This document shows positions 8,216-13,523 of a stretch of 13,523 nucleotides of DNA, piece by piece; the stretch's first letter is position 1, and the number at the start of each line of letters is the position of its first letter. Source of the stretch: CAZTTG01 sp964615935 (GTDB taxonomy: Bacteria; Planctomycetota; UBA1135; GCA-002686595); NCBI GenBank assembly GCA_964615935.1, contig CAZTTG010000128.1, forward strand, positions 1-13,523, read 5' to 3'. The notes under the pieces are model-generated. The model was not told the DNA's origin and did no database searches. It saw only the letters and a list, made by a program, of their open reading frames with translations. Both the position numbers and the translations under genes were made by a program.

Positions 8216-10780
8216 CTAGTACAGCTCCTGGACCAGGGCCAGCAGGGCGGCCTTGTTCTCCAGGTTGTCGAGGTAGGAGGCGTGCACCAGGGTGTGAAGG
8301 TCCCCGCCTCCCAAGGCCTCCGCGGCCCGGTCCAGGAACTGGCTGTCCCCGGTCAGCTCGTAGCCGTAGGCGAAGGAGGACCAGATCTGGAACTTGTCCG
8401 CTCCGGCGCCCCCGGCGCCGCTCGGGATGCCGCCGCAGTAGACCCCCTGGTTCTTGTCCTTGGGTCCCACCGCCAGGTAGTTCCAGGGTCCGCGGATGCT
8501 CGAGTCCCAGGCCATGGGCCCGATCATCGCCCGGGTGGACTCCGCCAGCACGAACTCGATCTGCTCGGTGCGCCCGGCGTCGGCGCCGCGCAGGACCGTC
8601 TCCAGCATGCCCTTCAGGGCGTTCTCGGTGATCGACTGCTCGATCGACTGGCGGGTGTGGTACTCCCCGCCCAGCATCTTGACCGAGATGATCGCCTGGA
8701 TGAAGCCGCTGCAGGACGCCTGGCCCTGGCACACCAGGTCGGCGATGTCCTCGTACCAGGATCGGATCCCCTGGCGCCAGCCCCGGTCGGCCAGGGCGTA
8801 GGCGCAGTTGACCGCGTCCAGCCCCCAGGCCTCTCCGCGGCCGAAGGCGAAGCCCTGGCCGGGGTGCTCCTGCACGCTCTCCCAGTCGGCCAGCATGCCC
8901 GAGACGATGGCCCCTCCTCCGGGGCCGTTGGGCATCATGTGGTAGGAGAGCCGCAGGAGCTCGGCGCGCATGAGCAGGTCGTCCCGCGAGAGGGCGTCGT
9001 TGCCCAGCCAGGCGAGCACCTTGGCCGCGCGCGTGGCGCGGGTGTAGTGCTGGAAGTCGATGGGCATGAAGCCGTCCAGCGTCGCCTCGTAGCCGGGCCG
9101 GAGCCCGTGCGAGGCGACCCAGTCGCGCTGGAAGGTGGGCGCCTGGTCGAAGCCGAAGGGGTCGTGCCCTCCGATCAGCTTCTGGAAGAAGAGCATGTGC
9201 ACGTAGTCGAAGCTGGGCCCGTGGGTGACCCACTGCGGCAGCGAGGTGGGCTCGCCGTCCTTGTTGAACAGGACGTCGGGCTGGCGGTCGGTGTACATGC
9301 GGTGGACGAGTTGGTAGTGCCGGTAGCCGTCCCGCGAGGCGGCCCAGGCGGTGGAGACTCCGTCGAAGAGGAAGATCTCCGAGCCCCCGGTCATGCCGCA
9401 GTAGGCCACCCCCCAGGGGTGGGCCCAGCCCATGGCCGGGTTGATCATCGGGTAGTTGCCGGCGGTCCCGGTCTCGATCAGGTTCGAGAGGTTGGCCAGG
9501 TCGATCGCGTGCTTGTTGCGGATGGTCTCCGCTCCCACGTGGTCGAGCTCGGGCAAGCGGTGGTTCTGCGGGAAGTACCTCGCGGTCCTCGGGTTCCACC
9601 ACGAGTACGGCTCCCCGGACCCGGTGGCGCCCTCCGGCTGGCAGAAGGCCAGGCCCTCCTCGGCCAGGATCGCCCGCGCCCGCGCCGTGCGCCCGGTGGG
9701 AGCCAGCGCCAGGCGCCGGTGGAACTGGGCCTGGGAGGGCATCGAGTGCATCTTCCCGTCGGTGCGGGCCTTCACCAGGGGGAAGGCGGTCCAGCTCTCG
9801 ACCTGTCGCGGCGCACCCATGGCCGGGTCGGGCGTCTGGTTCAGCACCTGCCAGCCCTTCGGCACCCACAGCTCCAGCGACTCGAAGTAGACCTTGCCCA
9901 GCGGGTCGTCCACCGCGTCGCTCTTGTCCAGACCGCTGAGGCCGTTGTGGATCCTCAGCGTCAGCGAGAGGGCGCTGGACTTGTGCCAGGCGGTGAAGTA
10001 GGCGTGCACGCCGAAGAGGTGCGGCAGGGCGCCGCTGGGCGGGCCCAGGCTGGCGCCCACCGGGACCATGGCCCCGTGGGTCCGCACGGTCTCGGCCAGG
10101 TGGCCCTTGCGGAAGGTCTTGCGGTCCGACCCGGAGGAGGCGCGCTCGTTCTGCCACAGGTCCACCCCGTACTGGTTGCCGAAGACGTCCCGGCCGACGA
10201 GCAGCACGGCTCCCGGGCGCGACAGCAGGTCCTCGACCTGCGGGTGGACCTTCATGGCCAGCTTGGGGTGCGGGTTCTCCACGACCTGGTACTGGAGGCG
10301 CGAGCCCACCGGGGTGCCGGGCGGAGGGTGGACCATCGCCAGCACCTCGACCACGTCGGCCCCGTCGACCGTCCGGGGGTACCAGCTCACGACCTCCATC
10401 TGCGTGTTCCGGACCCGACCGTCCCAGTCGAGGACCGAGAAGGGCACCTTCTTGTCGCGTCGCGGATAGACGCCGGGCGGCACCGGCACGGTGCCCCTCA
10501 GGATGAACGCCTTGCGCTCGGACGCGGCGGTCTCGAGCACCGCCACCACCTCGCCGCCCGAGCCGGTCGAGTCCGCCCCACCGCCGGCCTCGCCGGAGGT
10601 ACCTCCGGACCCCGCCGAGCAGGCTGCCGCGCCCAGGAGGGCGGTGGCGGCCAGGAGCCGGGCCAGAGCCGTAGCTCGGCCCGCGCGCCGCACGTCGCGG
10701 CGCGCATGCGATCCGTCGTCACCCCACTGGGCCGACGGGTGTCGGGGGATAGACCTCCCCCGCAGGATTCTCGTTGTCAT
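8216..10780 (-). CDS. Large putative secreted lipoprotein, faintly exo-rhamnogalacturonan-lyase-like
   Basis: This is an 854-residue protein. Residues about 37-54 are a hydrophobic segment ending in an AAAC lipobox-like site (Cys54), followed by a Gly/Ser-rich linker, as in envelope lipoproteins. The region from about 75 to 340 is beta-rich and starts with RGTVPVPPGVY, a later LDWDGRV and SRLQYQVVENP. This recalls the N-terminal domain of PcRGLX/YetA-like exo-rhamnogalacturonan lyases. The centre and C-terminus are helical and aromatic (NPAMGWAHPWG, GRGEAWGLDAVNCAYALADRG), consistent with an alpha/alpha-barrel. The assignment is tentative and no catalytic residues are claimed. ATG at 10780 has AGAGGAA about 10 bp upstream but gives a long basic N-terminus; GTG at 10693 would give a more typical signal peptide but lacks a ribosome site. 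The frame is open back to 10882. It is transcribed alone, divergent from the methyltransferase. Confidence 0.75.
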   Translation of the reverse strand: MTTRILRGRSIPRHPSAQWGDDGSHARRDVRRAGRATALARLLAATALLGAAACSAGSGGTSGEAGGGADSTGSGGEVVAVLETAASERKAFILRGTVPVPPGVYPRRDKKVPFSVLDWDGRVRNTQMEVVSWYPRTVDGADVVEVLAMVHPPPGTPVGSRLQYQVVENPHPKLAMKVHPQVEDLLSRPGAVLLVGRDVFGNQYGVDLWQNERASSGSDRKTFRKGHLAETVRTHGAMVPVGASLGPPSGALPHLFGVHAYFTAWHKSSALSLTLRIHNGLSGLDKSDAVDDPLGKVYFESLELWVPKGWQVLNQTPDPAMGAPRQVESWTAFPLVKARTDGKMHSMPSQAQFHRRLALAPTGRTARARAILAEEGLAFCQPEGATGSGEPYSWWNPRTARYFPQNHRLPELDHVGAETIRNKHAIDLANLSNLIETGTAGNYPMINPAMGWAHPWGVAYCGMTGGSEIFLFDGVSTAWAASRDGYRHYQLVHRMYTDRQPDVLFNKDGEPTSLPQWVTHGPSFDYVHMLFFQKLIGGHDPFGFDQAPTFQRDWVASHGLRPGYEATLDGFMPIDFQHYTRATRAAKVLAWLGNDALSRDDLLMRAELLRLSYHMMPNGPGGGAIVSGMLADWESVQEHPGQGFAFGRGEAWGLDAVNCAYALADRGWRQGIRSWYEDIADLVCQGQASCSGFIQAIISVKMLGGEYHTRQSIEQSITENALKGMLETVLRGADAGRTEQIEFVLAESTRAMIGPMAWDSSIRGPWNYLAVGPKDKNQGVYCGGIPSGAGGAGADKFQIWSSFAYGYELTGDSQFLDRAAEALGGGDLHTLVHASYLDNLENKAALLALVQELY

Positions 10781-10812
10781 CAGCCGATTCCTCTTCCCCG
10801 ATCTCGAGGCCG

Positions 10813-10871
10813 CCCGAAACGGGGGCGGCAACCGTCTTCCGGGGGGGCTTCTCGGAGCCCCGAGTTTCGGG
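10813..10871. promoter_or_regulatory. Pair of palindromes in the divergent intergenic region, possible operators
   Basis: CCCG-aaa-CGGG (10813-10823) and CCCGA-gtt-TCGGG (10859-10871) are two similar short palindromes. Their outer halves also match as a 9-bp inverted repeat, GCCCGAAAC (10812-10820) and GTTTCGGGC (10864-10872). Between them, GGGGCT...AGCCCC forms another hairpin. The arrangement between divergent genes suggests paired regulator sites or a leader structure, but it is unproven, and GC-rich DNA yields such palindromes easily. Confidence 0.3.
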
Positions 10872-10918
10872 CCTGAAGGCAAAGGGCGATCTCGAGGGCG
10901 GGGGGCCGCGGAGCCGGC

Positions 10919-10945
10919 CTGACGGGCGGCTGCGCGTGGTATGGT
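10919..10945 (+). promoter_or_regulatory. Possible extended -10 promoter of the methyltransferase gene
   Basis: TGgTATGGT (10937-10945) resembles an extended -10 element, and CTGACG (10919-10924) is a weak -35 candidate 15 bp upstream. A transcript would start near 10952, about 20 bp before the ATG at 10973, which lacks a clear ribosome binding site. The match is partial. Confidence 0.3.
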
Positions 10946-10972
10946 CTAGGCGACCCCGCCCCGACTCGAGCC

Positions 10973-11839
10973 ATGCAGCCCGCAGGAACCAGGACCCGCC
11001 CCGAGCGTACCGAGGACCCGCCCGCCGGGGCGGCCGCCCCGCTCGCGCCCGAGGACGCCATTCCCCATCATCGGCCCCCCCTCCTGTCGCGGCTCAACGC
11101 CTGGCGGAAGCGCTCGCCCTTCAATCCCTACTGGATCGACGTGCGCGAGCTGCGCCGGGCGATGAGCGACCTGGCGGCCCATGCCTCGGGGCGCCTGCTC
11201 GACGTGGGCGTGGGCGAGCGTCCCTATGCCGAGTTCTTCGAGCCCCGGGTCGAACGGTACATCGGGCTCGAGTACCCGCCGGTGGCCGACAACCTCTCTC
11301 CGGAGATCTGGGAGCACCTGGAGCGCCTGGAGGGCATCGTGGACGTCTTCGGAGACGGCATGCGCTTGCCCTTCGTCGACGGGAGCTTCGACACCGCGCT
11401 CCTGGCCGAGGTGCTCGAGCACGTGCCCGAGCCCGACCGGATGGTCTCCGAGCTGGCCCGCGTCCTGCGTCCCGGGGGGCGCCTGCTCCTGACGGTCCCC
11501 TTCGCCTCCGCGCTGCACCAGTTGCCCTTCGACTACGGCCGTTACACGCCCCTGGGTGTCGAGCAGATCCTGCGCCGTCACGGCCTGGAGCCGGAGCACG
11601 TGGTCCCGCGCGGCAACTACGCCTCGGTGATGGGCTCGCTCCTCTCCAACCAGGTCCTCCGCCTCCTGGGAGCCCGGCGCTTGCGCCACGATGGTGGTGT
11701 CACCCTCAGCCGCTGGCGCGCGCCCCTGGTGCTCCCGCTGGTGGCACTGGTGCAGGTCTTCTTCGCCGGCCTGGCCCGCCTCAGCCACGACACGGCCCTG
11801 TGCTCGGGCTACCTGGCGGTGGCGCGCAAGCCGGAGTAG
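10973..11839 (+). CDS. Class I SAM-dependent methyltransferase
   Basis: This is a 288-residue protein with the methyltransferase type 11 pattern: motif I LLDVGVGERPY (75-85), an acidic residue after the second strand (GLEYPP, 98-103), GDGMRLPF (127-134), FDTALLAEVLEHV (139-151) and the LRPGGRLLLTVPF strand (165-177). It transfers a methyl group from S-adenosylmethionine; the acceptor is unknown. The region after the fold contains a hydrophobic stretch (about 250-268, APLVLPLVALVQVFF), so it may sit against the membrane, as lipid- or polysaccharide-modifying members do. The first 45 residues are Pro/Ala-rich and probably disordered. The start at 10973 is the ATG nearest the candidate promoter, but no Shine-Dalgarno is visible, so a later start (for example near residue 64) is possible. 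It is convergent with the lower-GC segment that follows. Confidence 0.85.
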   Translation: MQPAGTRTRPERTEDPPAGAAAPLAPEDAIPHHRPPLLSRLNAWRKRSPFNPYWIDVRELRRAMSDLAAHASGRLLDVGVGERPYAEFFEPRVERYIGLEYPPVADNLSPEIWEHLERLEGIVDVFGDGMRLPFVDGSFDTALLAEVLEHVPEPDRMVSELARVLRPGGRLLLTVPFASALHQLPFDYGRYTPLGVEQILRRHGLEPEHVVPRGNYASVMGSLLSNQVLRLLGARRLRHDGGVTLSRWRAPLVLPLVALVQVFFAGLARLSHDTALCSGYLAVARKPE

Positions 11840-11867
11840 GGGGCGGGGCCGGGGTCGGCCTCGTCGC

Positions 11868-12023
11868 CTATGGATCCTTGCGGAAGCAGCGCACGAGGCC
11901 CGCGTCGGCGAAGCCCAGGGCGCGATGGGCGGAGTCCTCGGGCCATAGAGCATGGCGCTTGTTCTCAGCCACGCGTCGGAGTCGCTCGGTCGCACTGGAC
12001 GCGTCTGTTGGGAGGCGACATGA
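11868..12023 (-). pseudogene. Possible remnant of a GNAT (AAC(6')-like) acetyltransferase C-terminus
   Basis: The - strand frame between the TGA at 12026 and the TAG at 11870 gives about 51 residues with no start. It contains AENK, then SAHRALGF and ends VRCFRKDP. This pattern (ENxxSHxxHxALGF...V..FRK at the very C-terminus) is typical of aminoglycoside 6'-N-acetyltransferase-like GNAT proteins. The part before it does not align well and there is no acetyl-CoA-binding motif, so if it is a homologue it is a truncated, decayed tail. It begins 17 bp downstream of the glycosyltransferase gene on the same strand. The alternative is chance coding similarity in a non-coding gap. Confidence 0.35.
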
Positions 12024-12039
12024 TCACAGAGAGAAGCGC

Positions 12040-13245
12040 CTAATTCCGTAGCAACCCGCAGATCAGCTTGGCAGCTCGCTGGGCGCCGTCCGTCGCGATT
12101 GGGGGATAGGCTACCTCTCTACCGATGTTGGCTGCTACCGTCGTTGCCAGTGTCTGTGGAGTAGTCCGCGAGAAGGTCATCCTGACGCCTGCCTGATGTC
12201 TGGCGAGTCGGGCTGCAACCTGCACCTCCTGCTCACAATGCCCCTCGATGGGGAAGAAGAGGAAAGGACGGCGCAGGGCGGTCAACTCCAGGGTGGCTGT
12301 CGCGCCTCCTTGAACGATTGCCAGGTCGCTCGCTGCGAAGTGCTCATAGAGGTCAGGCACATATCCTCTGGTCTCCACGCCATCGGGCACGGCGAGACTG
12401 TCGCCCGAAAGCCGGGGCCCTCCGACCAGGACCATGCGAAGATCGGGGATCCCTTCTCGCAGTATCGGGTAGGCCCGGCCGCAGAGTTCCAGCAGCCGCC
12501 GACCTATCGCCGTGCCGCCGATGGAACAGATGACGAGCGGCTCCTCGCCGTACCCGAGTCGCCCGCGAACCCGAGCCCGGTCGGCGTAGCCGGCAGGGTC
12601 GAAGGGGAAGATGTTGCCGACAAAACGACAGCTCCGAGCCGCCCAGTCGCGGCGGCCGGGCAGCATGAATCCGAAGGATCGGTCGGGAACATCCTCGAGT
12701 TCCCCGACGAAAAGGCGCAGGTCAACGTAGCTCGGCGTCTCCTCATAGCCCTTGGACCAAGCCCGATTCCAGAAGTAGACCCCCAGCTTCTCGAGGGGAT
12801 TCCACGACATCGCATCGAAGCCGACGAAGTCGTAGATCATCACAAACGGGCAGGTCTTGAGCCGCGGATTGCGCTTGTAGGCCAGGATGACCTCGTAGGT
12901 CTCGTCGCCGATGATGAGATCGTACGGCTCCCGACGGGTGATCCGGGTCACGACATCCACATTGCGGGACCATTGCTTGCGCGCTCCGAGTGCGTAGCGG
13001 ATGAGGTTCAGACTTGCCCCGCTGGCGGACTGTTCCGCAATGGCATTTTCGTCCACGAGCTTGGCCGCCTCCGGAAGCAGGTGTTCTCCGGCTTCCTTGA
13101 TCAGCTGATCTGCCGGCGGTGCTGCCAACCAGGACAGCTCCAACTCGGGATGCTCAGCGCGCAGTTCCTTGGCGATGGCCAGATCACGAGTAATGTGTCC
13201 GAGGCCGATCGATCCACTGATGAAAAGAACTCTCTTGGGAGCCAA
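12040..13245 (-). CDS. MurG-like GT-B family glycosyltransferase, probably horizontally acquired
   Basis: This is a 401-residue GT-B enzyme. The N-terminal Rossmann domain opens with a beta strand and the loop GSIGLGHITRD (11-21), the Gly-rich, His-containing loop of MurG and diacylglycerol-glycosyltransferase types. The C-terminal domain starts near residue 236 (LVICSIGGTAIG), continues with VLVGGPRLSG (273-281) and has the nucleotide-sugar motif VQGGATATLE (311-320) followed by PIEGHCEQ (332-339). It should transfer a sugar from an NDP-sugar to an acceptor that is not predictable. The start is TTG, well supported: GGGAGGTG (13258-13251) lies 5 bp upstream. Visibly lower GC and different codon use from the rest of the window, plus an attC just upstream in cassette orientation, suggest transfer as an integron cassette. 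No second attC was found after the stop. Confidence 0.85.
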   Translation of the reverse strand: MAPKRVLFISGSIGLGHITRDLAIAKELRAEHPELELSWLAAPPADQLIKEAGEHLLPEAAKLVDENAIAEQSASGASLNLIRYALGARKQWSRNVDVVTRITRREPYDLIIGDETYEVILAYKRNPRLKTCPFVMIYDFVGFDAMSWNPLEKLGVYFWNRAWSKGYEETPSYVDLRLFVGELEDVPDRSFGFMLPGRRDWAARSCRFVGNIFPFDPAGYADRARVRGRLGYGEEPLVICSIGGTAIGRRLLELCGRAYPILREGIPDLRMVLVGGPRLSGDSLAVPDGVETRGYVPDLYEHFAASDLAIVQGGATATLELTALRRPFLFFPIEGHCEQEVQVAARLARHQAGVRMTFSRTTPQTLATTVAANIGREVAYPPIATDGAQRAAKLICGLLRN

Positions 13246-13250
13246 CTACG

Positions 13251-13258
13251 CACCTCCC
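13251..13258 (-). promoter_or_regulatory. Strong ribosome binding site fixing a TTG start
   Basis: GGGAGGTG on the - strand is close to the full anti-Shine-Dalgarno complement and lies 5 bp before the TTG at 13245-13243. It decides the glycosyltransferase start, because no ATG lies nearby in frame. A cassette gene carrying its own translation signal is common in integrons. Confidence 0.75.
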
Positions 13259-13299
13259 TTGGTCAGCATGGAGGGGTGAACCGACGGCGTTCTCTCGCT

Positions 13300-13364
13300 T
13301 CCCAACGGCTTGGCGATCAGCGGCGGCCGCGAAGCGGCCGTCCGCCTGCATCGCCTTGTTAGAC
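13300..13364 (-). other. attC: Integron attC recombination site
   Basis: Read on the - strand the 65-bp site runs from R'' GTCTAAC (13364-13358, matches RYYYAAC) to R' GTTGGGA (13306-13300, GTTRRRY except the last base). Inside, GGCGAT (13312-13317) pairs with ATCGCC (13350-13355), and CAGCGGCGGCCGC (13318-13330) pairs with 13334-13348, closing on a GAA triloop (13331-13333). Bases 13341, 13345 and 13349 stay unpaired, all on the same arm, the extrahelical bases that integron integrase uses to recognise a folded single-stranded attC. The two spacers are 5 and 2 nt. No integrase gene is in the window. The R' end faces the glycosyltransferase, so that gene lies as the following cassette would. 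Confidence 0.85.
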
Positions 13365-13369
13365 CTCAT

Positions 13370-13388
13370 ATCTCACTTTCCGCAGGTG
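13370..13388 (-). repeat. 19-bp dispersed repeat, copy 2
   Basis: This is the exact reverse complement of the 19 bp at 37-55. It ends 5 bp outside the R'' end of the attC. Both copies are followed, after the shared GAGAT, by ATG-containing sequence that is similar with one indel, so homology may extend slightly beyond 19 bp. Confidence 0.6.
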
Positions 13389-13458
13389 GGAGGGTGGCTT
13401 TCTGAGGATTTCTCCGCCGCCGCGCGATCGCCGCAGGGACTCAGGCTGGGGTAGGGTG

Positions 13459-13504
13459 CCCGTAGGAACGGGTGTAGGTCCGTCTTAACGTAAGCACCAC
13501 GTTA
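13459..13504. other. Two small hairpins in the gene-free right end
   Basis: CCCGT-agga-ACGGG (13459-13472) and TAACGT-aagcacc-ACGTTA (13486-13504) are perfect small stem-loops. The second has ends resembling attC R boxes (GCATAAC / GTTAAGA on the - strand), but the interior is far too short for an attC. Otherwise 13389-13523 shows no gene; a partial reading frame could enter from beyond the window end. Confidence 0.35.
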
Positions 13505-13523
13505 TGCAGCTTTGCGTTGCTGG

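Noticed and set aside
7865..10876. 1003-codon open frame on the + strand
   Set aside because: Antisense to the lipoprotein gene and to the oxidoreductase start. Low-complexity His/Gly/Val/Arg composition and no recognisable fold.
11971..12018. Possible second attC downstream of the glycosyltransferase (ACGCGTC...GACGCGT followed by GTTGGGA)
   Set aside because: No RYYYAAC partner box is found at the right distance, the orientation is opposite, and the arms contain the self-palindrome ACGCGT, so pairing is uninformative.
12196..13362. 388-codon open frame on the + strand
   Set aside because: Antisense to the glycosyltransferase, which has clear GT-B motifs, and it runs into the attC palindrome.
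13184..13369. 61-codon open frame on the - strand crossing the attC
   Set aside because: Its first part (SNKAMQADGRFAAAADRQ) is just the translation of the attC palindrome, and it overlaps the glycosyltransferase start out of frame.

Overview
The window is very GC-rich, densely coded bacterial DNA that most resembles an uncultured or deep-branching Planctomycetota. This rests on two things: a Tat-signal Gfo/Idh/MocA oxidoreductase with the GDMxCH motif usual in that phylum, and a secreted cysteine-rich protein whose C-terminal half (FYGY...LCV...R...YFQGW.RDP...DAVE) I associate with planctomycete secreted proteins. This is family recognition by eye, not a search. No rRNA, tRNA or CRISPR array was seen.

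Layout. (1) 104-2478, + strand: a two-gene unit of a putative lipoprotein and a signal-peptide-bearing, helix-rich protein with a C-terminal beta domain. It ends at a GC-rich hairpin shared with a convergent gene. (2) 2584-3693, - strand: a secreted protein with an N-terminal beta domain of the kind common in PEP-CTERM-type proteins. (3) 3862-8112, - strand: a tight two-gene operon made of a Tat-exported Gfo/Idh/MocA oxidoreductase, then (stop and start codons touching) a single polypeptide joining a GH65 disaccharide phosphorylase to a beta-phosphoglucomutase. The fusion would take an alpha-linked glucose disaccharide through beta-glucose-1-phosphate to glucose-6-phosphate. (4) 8216-10780, - strand: a very large putative lipoprotein whose layout faintly recalls exo-rhamnogalacturonan-lyase-like proteins. 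(5) 10781-10972: a divergent promoter region with two short palindromes. (6) 10973-11839, + strand: a class I SAM-dependent methyltransferase.

(7) From about 11,840 to the end, base composition and gene style change: GC is visibly lower. A MurG-like GT-B glycosyltransferase (TTG start, strong ribosome binding site) reads on the - strand. Just upstream of it lies a well-formed integron attC recombination site with a long imperfect stem and three extrahelical bases on one arm, so the glycosyltransferase lies as the next cassette of an integron array would. Just downstream of it is what may be the tail of a decayed GNAT/AAC(6')-like acetyltransferase. A 19-bp sequence is present exactly, in inverted orientation, at both ends of the window (37-55 and 13370-13388); the distal copy is 5 bp from the attC.

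The most interesting items are the attC with its cassette-like glycosyltransferase, the 19-bp inverted repeat, and the GH65-phosphoglucomutase fusion coupled to an exported oxidoreductase. Most of the window looks like secreted or carbohydrate-oriented metabolism. No complete novel defence or mobile system is visible.
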